From assembly GCF_001540865.1 (NCBI RefSeq), contig NC_033632.1, positions 10,350,334 to 10,414,333 of the forward strand: a stretch of DNA of 64,000 nucleotides. The letters are read 5' to 3'. Positions within the stretch are counted from its first letter, which is position 1. Each line of letters begins with the position of its first letter. This stretch comes from Ananas comosus. Its lineage: Eukaryota > Streptophyta > Magnoliopsida > Poales > Bromeliaceae. A program made the translations under genes and the position numbers. Below, piece by piece: positions 1 to 13,552 of this stretch. The notes below the pieces were generated by a model. The model ran no database searches. It worked only from the letters and a program-made list of their open reading frames with translations, and was not told the origin of the DNA.

Positions 1-284
1 CTCTATCAATTGCATACCTGTTGTATACTTAATACAGTCATTATTGTGAATGACACTGAATCTGTCTCTCTGTTGCCAATTTCTGTGGAAAATATTTAAG
101 AACTAGCTATTCAAATGATCTCCCTAATAGTCCTGACTAGTCAATGTAGTAGTACCCTGATATATGTAATGTTTGCATCACTCGTCATATAGAGTGGCAT
201 ATTAGTCTGAAATGGAGAACACAGATCACTGCTTCTAGAAGTATCATAGGACTAGGGAAAAACAAGTAATGGCTAAATACATAC

Positions 285-2121
285 TAGGAGTATCGCCAAG
301 AAGTGCGGTAAAGGGCTGCCAGAGGCCACGTGAATTCTCAGTTCTTACTTGAACGGCTCGCAGCTTTGATGCTGCAACCATTTTCATTGCCTTTGTGATC
401 TTCTGAATGTTCTTAACACTCTTCATTCGATTTCTCACTGCATTATATATGTAAGAAAAACAGGCCCAATCACATTAACGTAATCAAATGAAATTCTTTG
501 CATATATAACTCAGCAAATATGCAACTGCACAAATACCCTTGCAAAGAAGTATTTGCAGGCGAGCCTGAAAATTGTTTTCATTTGCTTTCATGTTCCTAC
601 AAGGGTAACTACACAAAAACTGGTTTTGCACATATGCCCATGCAACGGGTATCCAAATAAGCAAAATTTTCAAGGGATACAAATTCCACACTTTTACAGG
701 GGTATTTCCACAAATTCAGAAATTTGCTGGAGTTATATGCAAAAAGCCCAATCAAAAGTGGCTTTAATACAGAAAGAACACAGTAGGTAAGGGATGAAGG
801 TCTATTACCAACTTGAGTTGAAATTGATCGCAACCCAATGGGAGCTGATTGTCTGCTAATTCAAGATTCGGTTAGTACTCTATGAAATAGCATAGATACA
901 AAAGTAGAAAAGGGATTTCATATGCTATATAAAACAAAACAAATATGTCGGTTGAGTTTGGAGATGCTTATTTCCTATAGGAGAGAATGGAACAAATAAG
1001 CAAAAATGAAGTGAAGAATGACACAATTAAAAGAACACCAAGCACCACAACCATTAGAAGCATCGATCATGAAAAAAATGAGGGGGGAAGATATGCAAAA
1101 TAGATATTCCAGATCCTTCTTTGTTCCTATATATCCACCGCAAACAACCAAAACGCGGTGATGGCTACATATTCATGCTAAATGCACTGATTAGATAACC
1201 TATAATCCACTTTTCTGTATAACGCTCTTTGACATACTTAAAAGCCAACAACTACCCAACCTTATCTTCTATATAAAAAAACATAGAAGCATTACACAAA
1301 TCACAATTCTCCTTAGATATACGAGTGCTCAATAGTAAAAATCTCAACAAAGAAGAAAGATAAATCACAAACTACTCCAAATGATATGGCACTAACTAAG
1401 AATGGCACAACATTTCCATATATAAAAATGAGACCAAATATTGTAACTTGCTTCATTAATTTACTACAATCGTTAGTAATGTATAGCAAATAACTTGTAA
1501 TGCATGTATCCAAAGTAATACTAACAAACATATTTTAACCCAAACACCACCCGATCTTATTTTCTCCAAACAATTAAAACATATACACCATTCCATACAT
1601 CTTGAGGTTTTTTTTTTTTTCCTTTTTTCACACAAAGAACAAACTCCACTCCATAGTTTAACTTCTACAGTAGATGATCCACAACATTTTCATCTTACCC
1701 CAAAAAATACCATAAATTTCTAAAAATTAGTCTCTAAAATACTCAAATTCATCACACGATTCTCATTTCAAGTGGCATTCAAATGAATCTACTTCGAAGG
1801 AATAAAAACAAACAAGGGAGATATAAAAGTAATGCATTTTAGATCTACGAAAAGGGATTAAACAGAACCAACGTAGAGTTCCATTTCAACGACCGATCTA
1901 CAAATCTACCACGGACCGATATCAAAATCTAATTCTCAGAAACTCTAGAACTGGTATTTGGGCCAAATCATAAGAGGTGAACCCTAATACTATCGATCGA
2001 AGGATGGGGGACCTTACTCGGGTGAGATCGACATCGCGGATCGCGCGGCAGAGGAAGGGTTGGGGGTGATCGGCGAGAGGAGGAGGCGCCTCCCCTCCCT
2101 ACGCAAAGCGGCCATCGCCAT
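285..2121 (-). CDS. ATP3: Mitochondrial ATP synthase subunit gamma, first three exons (partial)
   Basis: Coding exons on the minus strand are 2121-2018, 855-809 and 437-285, giving 101 codons plus one base; the rest lies beyond the left edge. Exon 1 starts MAMAALRREGRRLLL, an Arg-rich, Ser/Ala-rich mitochondrial presequence. Exon 2 ends in RSISTQV. Exon 3 holds the family hallmark RNRMKSVKNIQKITKAMKMV followed by AASKLRAVQ and FTALLGDTP, which is the start of the N-terminal coiled-coil helix of the F1 central stalk. Donors are GTAAGG, GTAATA and GTATGT, acceptors end in AG, and the phases join cleanly (GA/C, G/TG). The subunit turns inside the alpha3beta3 ring in the mitochondrial matrix and couples proton flow to ATP synthesis. 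I chose the upstream of two near Met codons (positions 1 and 3). Family identity is established knowledge and the exon borders are read from sequence. No disruption is seen. Confidence 0.95.
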
Positions 2122-5100
2122 GGCTACTTTCTCTCTTCTTTTTCTTCGCCTCCGCAGAGCTCCCTAGATGGTGGAGTGAGCCGTCGTTTCAACCCGGAGA
2201 GCAAAACTGAAAGGGAAGGTAAATATGCATGAAACCCCTCACCTATAGCTTATTTGGAAAAGACGCATCAACTTTTATTGTTGGGAAATATGTACAACGA
2301 CCCCTAAATTTAGCAAGTTTGCGAACCAGCTACAGAGCTTTTTATTTTTGTAATTAGATATTTAAAATTGGGTTATTTCGTATAGATTATTGCAAACATA
2401 GTAAATAATAAATATATCCTTATAAAGCTTAATTTTTATATGTTGTTTCTGCAAAAGTTTTAATATTTTCAAATATGTTCCTCTACTTTGATATCGTTAG
2501 AGAACACCATTAAAATACTGTTTATATTTTTAATTTTGCCATCACAAATTTATCTCTCAAAAAACAATAATAGTATAATACAAGAGAGATTAAAATATCA
2601 AAAACTAACGAAAATTAAGTATTTAATATTTTTGTAATTAGACATTTTAAAATTTTATCAACTAGGTTAATAGGACCTTCTCCTCCATCAAAATCACTAA
2701 TTATATAATTGTTTGAGTTTACCGTAAACTGCACTACTTTAAAATACAAAAAAATCACCCCTTTCATCCTCTCTCTTTCTTAGCAGAAAGACGTTCTCTA
2801 CAAAGAAACTAACACCCTAGATGAGGATATTGATTAGATTAGCAACCTTGTATAGATACCTTAGATGCGAAACGCATATACGGCTTCAAGAAAATCAAAT
2901 TTCATGATTATCACATTGCAGTATAAATCTCTACCCGCGGAAAGGTAAAGATCATATCTTTATTCCCTTTCTTTTAATTTTAAATACATGAGGAATCTTG
3001 TTTTGTGTGTTTTCGAGATTGGCTTTCCAGTTTTTTTTTTAAATCTATTTTTGTTTGATTTTTTTTTCGCTGCGTTTTTATCGTATGCAATATCTAACAA
3101 AAAGTGGTAATTAGCTCTAAAAGTTTTGCCTATATAATTGGTTCTCAAAATTATTAATTTTATTATTAAAACACTTAACCATCTTGCTTCTTTGATAAAT
3201 AACAGTAGTGGTCAGAGGAGAAGTTAAAATTTAATAAAATACTAAAAAATTTAAATAATATAAGAAAGTATAACTAAAAATAATAAGAATTCTTTATCAT
3301 TTTCACGGAGAACTGTTTGGGGATAAAGTTGGGAAAATAAAATACTTGCGCCCTCATGTTTTTAAATTTCACTTAACTTTGTTTTCATTTACTCCATTAG
3401 GCACTCCGCACTATTCTGCGCTTCTGATCGGAGTGCTTTGCTAACCGATCGGACGGACAAAAACGCAGTAATAAAAATCCACTTTACTATCAATAAAAAA
3501 CCAGCACAACTATATATATATAAAGGCAGAGGATAAGGAAGTGAGTCATACTTGAGCGCGGTGCCTTCCGTCTTTCAGTGTCGTTTTCGAATGTTCACTT
3601 GTCGAATCGTCGAATCGCGTAAACTTGAATCAAGAGATATTACGTATCTAGAAATGAATTTATATTTTCGAATATCATTTGCATTATCGAATGGGTTAAA
3701 ATCACAAATTTCCAATATGCCTTATGAGTCCGTTTTGCTTAAGTTTAAACCCGTGGAAAAAATATCAAATAACGAAAATTTGAAGAAAATTTTTATACTA
3801 TAAAAAGCAGATCAAATATCTTAAGTTACCCTATCTTTAGTTGTGCGGGAAAAAAAAATAAAAAAATTTTGGGTGATTTGATTAATTTCTCACCACACTC
3901 CTCCTATACTATCAACATCACCCGTTAAAAGTAATTACCTTTCTCTGAATTATATTCTGCTTAATTACTCTGCAAGTGAGAGCTCCCCCGACTCAGGGAG
4001 GCCCATGGACTCAGTATCGACTGCCGACTCGCGTCCAACGTCTTCGAGCAGGTCTTCGCATCCGGTACGCTGGCAGAAGCAATCGAGGGTGGTTTTCGTT
4101 ACGTTACTCTGGGATTTTGTAGACGCCGTTTCATGCCAAAGTTAGCCTTTGAGTATATTCGGTTGCATATGCTCAAGATATTGCATTCTCGAACGCTTGG
4201 GTGCTGATTTGAAGAATCAGCTCGACGTTACGCGTTGCCCCTCTCAACGTAGAGCAGCGATTTCGACGACTGTTCTGTATCGGAAATTTTCGAGAGGAAT
4301 CCACGAAGCCCTTACCTTGCTGATTTCGGGTTAGTTTTCATTAGTCAATTATTTTCTTCCGCTGCTGTTTTTGGGGAGGCAGAATCGGTGTCATTTCATT
4401 TTTACATGTAGGTTTGCTGAAAGCGTCAATTTCTGGCCTTGGAGTTCGGACTGAATTCCACAGTGTCTCTTTGCATTCGCGGACGTCCTGCGCTGGATTT
4501 AGACGACTAAAGGTGTTAACATCTGCTTATACTCCTAAGTGGCAATAGTCAAACATGTGTAATTTTCATCGATTTTTAATAGTTTAACCTTTTAGATCGA
4601 ATTCAATCTGATTTGTATAGATCACCAAATCTGAATTTGGAGCATGTGTATTAAATTGAGTATATTTATACACATGTTTGGACTTTGGAATAAATAGGAA
4701 AAAACCTCGATTGGAACTTTAATGTAAAACTGCCTGATTCCTGCTCTAACCGTTATATGAAATTGTATCTGTCTTTGTAATTTCGTAGGAGCAGTTTCAT
4801 AGTTTAGAAACATTTACCCGTCTGGTTAGAGGCGCCGAGTGGATCTTTTAACAGGTCCGTTGTGCTGTTTCCAGACGTTGGGCTTCGTCGGCATGTTGAA
4901 CGGGAACACCTGTTCGGTCTTTTAACATGACTTGCCGAATGCATCGTTACCTATGGTTTAGACCATTTGAGCTCGGTTCATCTGGGACTTTGCTCAAGAG
5001 CCTGGATCTCGACAGGATACGCGCATATTACTTGTTGTACGCCCACATGCCACCCGGAGACTGCTTTGGTGCTTTTGCGTTGTGTCCGAGGTCCAGCCCT

Positions 5101-6440
5101 GGGTTGGACTTGCCTCCTCACACGGACCTTAGTGGGATGAGCTGTAATCGACTGGTCAGCGACGGTGTATACAAGATCCCCATCTGACAGTAATTTACAG
5201 CCATGAATGGATTGGTCACTTTACATTTTTCTACACTTGGTTAGTTGTAGAGCATGAATTAAGGTCATTGATACGGTAGGAGTTTATCTCGTGCTGCTTT
5301 CTAACTATTCTTGCTACCCTCTGTAGACTTAGTTGTGGACCGATATCTTTGGCGTACCCACTGAGGGACTACTTTGTTTTACCAATAATTCCCTACGGTG
5401 CATTGTTACCGCCTGTTGCAAGCCAACAGGTCGATCTTTGGACATCTAAATGACACCGAAAAATAATTTAAACTGCTTCTGCTATAAACGTCCGTGTGAT
5501 CTGAGCGCGACTTCTTTTGAGTGATTTGTTTTATCTATCGCTTGATCGCCTTATGACGAGAATGTCGTGTAAGCGAGATTAAGTGAGGCTCTCGAGTACT
5601 CGTACCGAGGAGCACTATCATCAGAGCGTATAGGCACTTCTTCTGAAACTGCGAGGTAATTTTGTTTCGAGTTACGTAGACAATAATTTTGCCTAGTTAC
5701 CTAAACTCAGCAACAGTCTCAAGCGAGTAACACTGGTATTAGTTTGCTGATTTACTAATTATATAAACTCATTTTTTAGCTTTTGTTTCTTCTAGCAGTC
5801 TATACTACTTTGTATATTGAGAGCGTACAGGTACAGCTGTCCCTAATATATCGTGACAGAGAAACTCCTTCTGTATACCTGTTGTGATCAACTCGGGCTG
5901 TATGCCCTGGAGAACGAGACACATGCACGCGGGCGACAATTCTGATTTAAATTTTGAATTCAATACCTAAACATTTTGAGAATTTATATTTATATAGGTC
6001 CGGTCAAATAGAGACATACACCACCATTTCGATCAGGGACAAACATGAAGCAAAAATTAATCGAACAGAATACATGATATAATTCATTGTCTCAGCTGAC
6101 GTGTATCCGCATTATATTCACTGTATTAGGAGAATATCCACCAACAAACAGCAACAATTCTTCTTTCGCGAAAGCTTCAAGTTAAGGTGAAAGCTAGCAG
6201 AAAAAATTTAAAAACACACAATAGAACAAATACACTTACCTTAGCAATGAATATCAAGTAATATATTAAAAACGGGAGCACGGAGACTCGATCCCTGGAC
6301 AAACAAACGTCTGCTAAGCTTCGCGCATACACTATCGAATATATGAAGAAAAACTCGACTAGCATCTAAAAAGCTCGTGCCTTCCTCGATAAGCAGAAAA
6401 GAATAGTAGCCGTTCACGTCTCTTACCTCCACTCTCTGAG
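2122..6440. other. Intergenic DNA, no gene recognised
   Basis: The first 80 bases or so are the GC-rich 5' leader and proximal promoter of the ATP synthase gene. After that the DNA is AT-rich to about 3.5 kb. From 3.55 to 6.2 kb the composition is more balanced, but only short open frames occur (83, 61 and 86 codons) with no recognisable domain, splice pattern or terminal repeats. It may be old, degraded transposon DNA. I cannot assign it. Confidence 0.5.
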
Positions 6441-7440
6441 AGAAAGTCTATCAGACTCGCCATTAACCTGGCAAGAAAAGCTTTGGCGTGTGCCTTTCAC
6501 CCATATAATTCTACGTTGGATAAAACCACCTACTTCAACAAATCTAGCATGCCCAAAACGAATCTATGAACTTGCTACATGGAGCAATCACTCCTATCAT
6601 AAAAATGAACGAACGCAAGCTATCACACATGTTAACAACTGCTAAGCATTAAAGTCCTCCAATATAACAGAAAAGACAGACTATAATACCCCAGCAATGT
6701 ACTACCCAATACCCTCACTCAATTTTGCTACTTCGGCCAATATTAACTAAGTATCTCTACTTGACTGTAACAAAGCAAATAGAAAAATTCGTGTATCATG
6801 AGCTTCAGCTCAAAACTATAAACATATGATGATTCAGATAAAGATCATAGAGACATCAACTATAACGTCCATTCTCAATTCATCGCCTAAACAAATGCAT
6901 GAAATTGATAAACCCCATATAAACAGGACAAAAGTTCAAAAAATAAAAAACACCGAGTGAGAGGAAAAGAGAGCAGATTTTAATTATTGCCAACTTTTTG
7001 TCCTGTTTATATTTTACAATCAATTCTCAACTCTGTGGCTATCGAAATTGAAATGGACGTCAGATTGATGTCTCATATATTATCAATCATGCATTCTTAG
7101 TTTTAGTCGAGCTATTACACACGATTATTGCTATTTCTCTTGTAACAAATTAGAGATTACCCGGTAATATGGCGAAGCACAAAAATGTTGAGGATTGGAG
7201 TATCATTGCTTATTACCAATGTCCCCTGCTCTTATTCTGTTATACTTGGAGGGACTTTAACCCTTAGGCAGTTGTTAACATGTTGTGATTTGTCGCATTT
7301 ACTCATTACTCCAGTCAGAGCGCTAGAGTGCGTTGGGCAATGCTAATAGTTGAAATTAAGTGTACGCATGTTACTATGGATTGAAAAGGCACACGCCAAG
7401 CTTTTCCCTGCGCAGTCTAACTGGAGTGATACACGACTTT
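6440..7440. repeat. Long imperfect inverted repeat (foldback), arms about 450-500 bases
   Basis: The left arm (about 6440-6938) is matched by the reverse complement of the right arm (about 6990-7440). Clear anchor pairs are AAGCTTTGGCGTGTGCCTTT at 6479 with AAAGGCACACGCCAAGCTTT near 7386, GTTAACAACTGC near 6631 with GCAGTTGTTAACATG near 7269, and AACAGGACAAAAGTT near 6922 with AACTTTTTGTCCTGTTT near 6992. The loop is about 50 bases. The arms have diverged by an estimated quarter or more. No protein or target-site duplication was found. A foldback transposon or an old inverted duplication are both possible. Confidence 0.7.
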
Positions 7441-7808
7441 TTCTCCTCTTGTACTACTATTTTCATGAATCAATCACTGTTCATTCTAATATTGCAGCGA
7501 CGTTGTGATTTAGGAATTCCCTGTTGATAACAATAAACTAAGAGTATGTTCTCCGTTTTTTAAAATATTTCTAGCTAGTCTTCACCCTAAACATTGAGAA
7601 ATCGAATCGCCAAATTGTTACATCCAGTTTGTTTGATATTTCCTCCATAATACATATACATCCGCGGCCCAGAGCCCGCTCGGGGATTCTAGGACTCCCT
7701 GTTCGATTTTCAAATGCAGCCCTCACCTCAGCGCTCATCATCTCTCTATATATAAACTATATATATATAATATATATAAAATATATATATATACGTAATA
7801 TATATAAT

Positions 7809-8359
7809 ATAGAATAGGCTACTAATACTATCTATGAGTACGGCTTCCGTACTATAGTTTGTTCGCTAGCTTCTAAAGATCAACGATACCACACCGTCAA
7901 AATAGATACTAGGTATATGAAGTTCTTAAAGAAATAAAATTTTATTTTTTCGGGGAATCAGTTTACCTGTGAGGTAAATATTATGTCAAAATGACGGTGA
8001 TAATTAATATCCTTAAAATTTGGAGGTATAGGTACTGTTATTCATTCAAGATCAAGAATGTTCTTCTTAATCTATATTAGTTAAAGAATTTTCTAAATCA
8101 ATTTGAATAAATGACGATCTCCTTAACCGTGAATAGTCTCTCAAACTCGATCATATATATCATTGAAATTGACAAATTTTGAAAATATTTGGATCAACAA
8201 AGTAAACCATTCGAAAAATAAAAATTATTCGTAAAAACTTAAATACCTAGGATCAATTTAACTGCGTGGGATCGGCGTATATTTGAGCGGCCCAGAAATC
8301 GAAAACAACACTCATAGACCAAGCCCCTACTATAGATAGTATAATAGCCGATTCTATCT
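7809..8359. mobile_element. Foldback MITE (TA-tract family)
   Basis: The ends form an inverted repeat: ATAGAATAGGCTACTAATAC on the left, and on the right, read in reverse complement, ATAGAATCGGCTATTATACT. It sits in a TA-rich tract. No coding sequence. The same end style (TAG, then AGCTACTATRCT) recurs in the elements near 43.7, 44.6, 44.9, 45.1, 49.6 and 51.2 kb. Confidence 0.65.
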
Positions 8360-9410
8360 ATATATATTACTAGTTGAGCTACTTATACTTTTACAAGTAT
8401 ACCATCATGTGCATTATGTTTTAACCAATTGGATCTGAGAAGTTTTGATATATAATAAGCCCTTGATCAAACACTACTCCACACCTATCCATCCACCTCT
8501 CACCCGTACGGCGGCCAGTCATGGGTCTCACCTCACTCTCTCCATCTCAAGGGCTAAAAAACACAAGTTATACAAGCGCTGCGATGACCTTTAATTTATG
8601 TCGTATGCATATGCCTTGCTCATCTGTATCTACTTCGAAAGTAATTTTTCTGAGACGACTTCTAACCTTATCAGTGGTCGACTAATGATGAATATATAAC
8701 AGACATCTAATTTATTCCCAGTTATATTATGAAGTTAAGCAAATTTGTATTAATGCAAATTATCTGATATCAAAAAAAGAGATTTAGTTAGCATTACCGA
8801 ATCAAATACCATCTACAATTACCTGTCAAAGCAACAGCAAAAAATAAACATATTAGTATTATAAGCTAGGCCTGTAATCTAATCGGTCAAACCGAGACCT
8901 CGTGCTACCAAATGGTTCAATGGATACTCGCTCTCCGAGAGAGAGTGATCGCTCGCATTAGACCTGATCTAAACAGGACCTATAATAAAATATTGGCAAT
9001 TAAATTTTCATAATTTTCGTATCTCATTACTTATCAAACGTATTCTAAAAATATTAAATCGTTTGAAAAATAAAATTTCGGAATAAAAAATGATGATAAG
9101 AATGATTAATTTAAATCAAAAGTACCGTGATCTATCTAAATTAGGTAAATAAGTTATTTCTATAAACAATTCTCCATCTGATCTTGATTGTTTTAACCGC
9201 TGTAAATTTACAAAATCAATCTACATCTACCATTTAAAATATCATCCTGAGACGTTTTTGATACTAGCGCAAATGATGTAAATAACAATTATAAATATTT
9301 AGATTTCAAATATTTTTAATATGTATGATCAACGTACTAACGGAGCCGATGTTATCTGGGAACGGCATAAGAAATAAATTACTGGTACTCATATAATATA
9401 TTATATTCGA
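8360..9410. other. AT-rich intergenic DNA with a partial MITE end
   Basis: Directly after the MITE, 8365-8420 resembles one end of another TA-tract MITE (AGTTGAGCTACTTATACTTT). The rest has no open frame or recognisable feature. Short CGAGAGAGAG-type sequences near 8935 and 9475 hint at another degenerate foldback element but were not resolved. Confidence 0.35.
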
Positions 9411-9933
9411 GTGTGTGTGCTAATTAGAGCCACGGAGTGCCTCCGGTCCTCCAAACATTTTACGACATGATAAGCGAGAGAGCGACTGGCTCCGGTTAAT
9501 TGATCCTATGCGATTACTTATCTAGGAAATAATTTGTGAATTCCATATCATATTTCTAGCATGAAAGGTTTCAAGAATCAACACAATTAAAGTGTTATAG
9601 ATCATTCGTCTAAGTTTAACAGGTTACGAATATTCAAATCAATAACATTGATAGAAAATCTTGTATACTATTACAGCAATAGACAATAGTTTGATCGAAA
9701 ATTTTTAATTCTGATATCACCACTGTTTAGGTGAGGATTGTTATTTTCAACCATTGATTTTGAACCCTTTCAATCGTTAGGTAAATGATATCGAATAGTC
9801 ACAAAATTTATTTTCTAGATACTTCAAATATGCTAGATCAAGTCTAACGGAGCCGATTGTCGATTCAGAAGCTCTATCATTGAAAACAGCTTAGGAGCAT
9901 GGAGGCCTCCGTGCTCCTAATAGCACACAAGAC

Positions 9934-9936
<3 letters not shown>
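9411..9936. mobile_element. MITE with GTGTGCTA termini
   Basis: The left end GTGTGCTAATTAGAGCCACG pairs with the right end, whose reverse complement is GTGTGCTATTAGGAGCACGG. Inner sequence includes the 'aacggagccgat' block shared with the elements at 9998-10520 and 43978-44520. No coding sequence. Confidence 0.55.

Positions 9937-9998
<62 letters not shown>
9937..9998. repeat. (CT)n-(AT)n microsatellite
   Basis: About 22 CT units followed by about 9 AT units. It separates two related MITEs. Confidence 0.9.
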
Positions 9999-10520
9999 GG
10001 TAGAAGCATGAAGCTCTTTGTGTTTCTAAGTCGTTTTCGATGTTGGGACTTTCGAATCGATGATCGGTTCTTGTAGACTTGATCTAGAGCTTTTGAAGTA
10101 CCAAAAAAAGAAAGTTTCACAATTTTTTAATATCTTTTACTTAGTGGTCAAAAAGACTCAAAATCAATGGCTGAAATTATAAATCTCACAAAATGTGATA
10201 ATATAACACTAAAATTTTTTATCAAAGATATTGATCTCGTTTTATATAGTATAAAAAAATTTTTATCAAAATTTTATGTGATTTGGATATTTCTACATAG
10301 TTAAACTTACAAACATCTCATCACGACTAAGTAAAATTGTTGATTTTGAGCCCCTTCGATCACTCGACAAATAATATCGAAAAATTACGAAATTTATTTT
10401 CTAGGTATTTTAAATACTCTAGATCAAGCATACGGAGTGAATCGTAGATTCGAAAATCTTAATATTGAAAATAATTTGAAAACACGAGGGCACTGTACTT
10501 CTAATAGCATATCAGTCTAA
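9999..10520. mobile_element. MITE related to the 43978-44520 element
   Basis: The ends match as inverted repeats around GAAGCATGAAGCTCTTTGTG (left) and, in reverse complement, GAAGTACAGTGCCCTCGTG (right). The inner blocks (a CTTGATCTAGAGC-like segment, an 'atcgaaaaattacgaaatt' segment and 'ctagatcaag') recur in order in the MITE at 44 kb, so they are one family. Confidence 0.55.
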
Positions 10521-10539
10521 CTCTCTCTCTCACTATATA

Positions 10540-12932
10540 TCTATTCTTATTATTATAAGCAAATATGTTTGTTGGTTTCATCTCGCCCCTTTTTTGTCGA
10601 TACATGCATAATTATCAAAATACCCTTCACATCACTATTAATAGTAGTTATTTAATAATATTTGTTGTAAATTCAAAGTTCAATTAAATTTATTTGAAAT
10701 TTAATAAATTATAAATTGTATGAGTAACGAAAGAGGCGAAGTGAAAGAGTCTATCTATAAATGAAAAGTTTTTAGAATTTTTTACAACTAATCTTTTCAT
10801 CTTCCAAATAGTAAATGAGAAAGAAAAAAACTAAGTAATCATTCTTTTATGAATAACAGAAGAGGAGAAGTGGAAAAGCCTATCAAGAGTCTATCTTCTT
10901 ATATAAATGGAGAGTTTTTAGGGTTTCTTACAATTAATATTTTTATTTTTTAAGCAATAAAGACATGAATATTATATTGTTGTTGTCTTTCCATGTTCAA
11001 AAGATATGTTTTAGATATTTTTTTTTAATCTATTGCTTTCCACCACAAAACAAAGTAATGTATAATTAATTTTTACAAATTTTTTTTTCTTATTTTTAAT
11101 AATTTTGTTCCTCAAAAAAAAGAAGTATCGTTTTTATGGACCGGCATATCAACTAGATTTTAAAATTGAAGGAGAAAGGAATTATAGCAGGAGATACTGT
11201 AAGTTTGAATTATTAGTTTTTCTTTCTCTTTTTTTTTATTATTTATAATTTATTATCATGAATTATAAATTATTGTATTATTATATTAAATTATATGGTC
11301 TTTTATGGAGGCTTATAACATATTTGAAATTTTCTATTCTTATGGCGCAATATGATGTTCGGTTGATATTTTGCTTTCAATTTTTATTGTGTAAAGATAA
11401 TAATAATGTATACCGGTATCAGCTTTTAAGATCACAGTGCTCTTTGTGTGTGAACGTGAATAGGTTGTTTAGGCGGTTGGTTGTATGAAAATTTAATTAA
11501 AAAATATATATACAATAATGTAATACTGTTGAATATATAACTATTAGAGAGAGGGAGTTTCAATAATTAATTTTATGATTTGTGAATGAATTCACTATAT
11601 AAAAATTTGTTTTACAGAAAAAATTACTTGATCTTTTATTTTATATATTTATATATATATGAAAAAACTTCAAAAACCCCCCTGTGGTTTCGTAGTTCTC
11701 ACTTCCCCCCTTATTTTAAAAGTATCATATGCTCTCCTGGTTTTTTTTTTTCTCTACTTATCAATTTTTTTTTATTTGCTTAAATCAGGATAAAGTTAAA
11801 TTAAAGCGTACTAAATGTGAATAATTGATAATCTAGTATGTAAGATATCTTTAAATTTTTGATATTAATAATGCAATATTAACGAAAAGCTACCGAAAAG
11901 ATCAAAAATGAATACACAGGGTGGCAAAGTGAGAAACTACTAACACGGGGTTTTGAGTTTTCTCTAGATTATATATATATATTTATATATATATAAATAT
12001 ACTATATATTATTAATATATATATATATTATATTTGCACTTTACTGCTTGTTATGTTGCAGTATCTCTTTTTAAGTTTCATTATTTTAATTAAATTTCAA
12101 ATAATATTATCATTCTTTTTTTAACAAATGTATATGTAGAATTAAAGAATAGAAGTTAGAAATATAATGGTGATTTGCAAAAATGAAATTGGATCTTACG
12201 TTATTGCCCTATAAATGTTTTCTTATAGTTTTCTAGGTTAGACTAGGATATTATTAGATCCATTAAGAGTTTAATAATATGATATTTCTTTATATAATTT
12301 AGTTTTATAAAATTCAATTTAACTTTCTTCTATGATTTCTAATTTTTAATTTTAATTTTATTTTATTTTATTTAGAAAATATTTGTAACGCATAGTTAAC
12401 TTGACATTAGATTAATCGAAGCTATAGAAACAACCTACTGCCTCCACCTTCACCACAGAGGAGCATTTTTTTTACCTTTAAATGTAAAAATGTATAGATA
12501 CCCTTTCAACTATAAGCAATTATGAAATAACATCCTCAACTTTTTTTATTTTACTTTTTTAGCAAAATGCTTGGAGAGATCTTGCCCTATAGGCCATTTT
12601 TAAATAGGCCTCTCTAATGATTTTATTTTTTTGCTGACATTCTCAATTTTTTTACTATTTTTTAAATTTAAATTTTATATTTACCTATATTAAAAATATA
12701 TCAAATTTAATAACTTTATATAATTATTAATTATTAATTAGTCAAGGGCTTCTAATCTAAAAATACTATACTATTTATTTAGTTGTGAAAAAAATATTAT
12801 TTATTTAATTATTATATAAATTTAATATTATTTAATATATATACATAAATTTTAAATTTAATATTAAAATAATTTAATATATTTTTAATTTAATATGTAA
12901 ATTAATACGTGCAACGCACGTGCATTGACTAG
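10540..12932 (+). mobile_element. Putative non-autonomous Helitron
   Basis: The 3' end shows a short hairpin (CGTGCaacGCACG) about 10 bases before CTAG, followed by T at 12933, the usual Helitron 3' terminus. A fitting 5' end is TCTATTCTTATTATTATAAGC at 10540, preceded by A, so the element would lie between A and T. Inside are two diverged direct repeats (near 10725 and 10858) and a later MITE. No Rep/helicase coding sequence. The 5' boundary is inferred and less certain than the 3' end. Confidence 0.5.
11661..11966. mobile_element. MITE with AAAACTTCAAAAACCCC-type ends
   Basis: The left end GAAAAAACTTCAAAAACCCC pairs with the right end, reverse complement AGAGAAAACTCAAAACCCCG. Inner TTCTCACTT and AAGTGAGAAAC blocks also pair. 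A related element lies at 54069-54416. It is nested in the putative Helitron. Confidence 0.55.
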
Positions 12933-13552
12933 TACATAACAAAAAGAAAACGATCACAACTCCTATTTCCTTTTCGCTGTCTTTTTTTCTTTTTTCTTTT
13001 TTTTTTTACTCTTCTCCCTCTTATCTTTTTCTTCTTCTCTGTACACTCCTCTTCTTTCTACATTTTTTTTTTTTTAACGTCTTCCTTTTTCTTGGCTGGG
13101 TGTGTGGATGCAGGTGTGAAATTGGAGGAACTGCGGAGGCGATGATCACGTTGGCCTTCTTGACCACGGGGGCTCAAATTATTCATACTCTATTTTTTTA
13201 CATTTATTCAAACCTTATAAAACAATGAAGCATCTTAGAATTATTTTTATATTCTTTTTATAAAACTTGCTATTTTTATAGATTTTTCATACTACTAATT
13301 TAACATCAATTTTTTTAAAAAATAAAATAGTTTTGAAAATATTATATTATAAATCAGTGTATGCACGGGTAACTTGCTAGTTATAATGTATTTACAAGGA
13401 TAAGTTACACATTTGGTCCTCAAATTATGAGACATCAGACACTTTGGTCTTCAAACTTTAATTTATTGTAATTTCAAATTCGAATTTTCAGAATCATTAC
13501 TATAAGATCCTATAATCCAATTTAGTCGACTAAATATTAATATATTCCTAAT
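12933..13552. other. AT-rich DNA with a second Helitron-like 3' end
   Basis: The T/C-rich tract at 12960-13085 has no gene. Near 13360-13380 the sequence TATGCACGGGTAACTTGCTAG followed by T looks like another Helitron 3' terminus, which suggests that the upstream Helitron is nested in, or abuts, an older one. From about 13390 a sequence resembling the dispersed 'TTTGGTCCTCAAA' repeat begins. Confidence 0.35.

Noticed and set aside
4149..5187. Short frames (61 and 86 codons) as a possible gene
   Set aside because: No conserved motif, no consistent splice structure linking them, and no homologous copy in the window.
9917..10120. 67-codon minus-strand frame ending in Glu-Arg repeats
   Set aside because: Produced by the CT/AT microsatellite between two MITEs.
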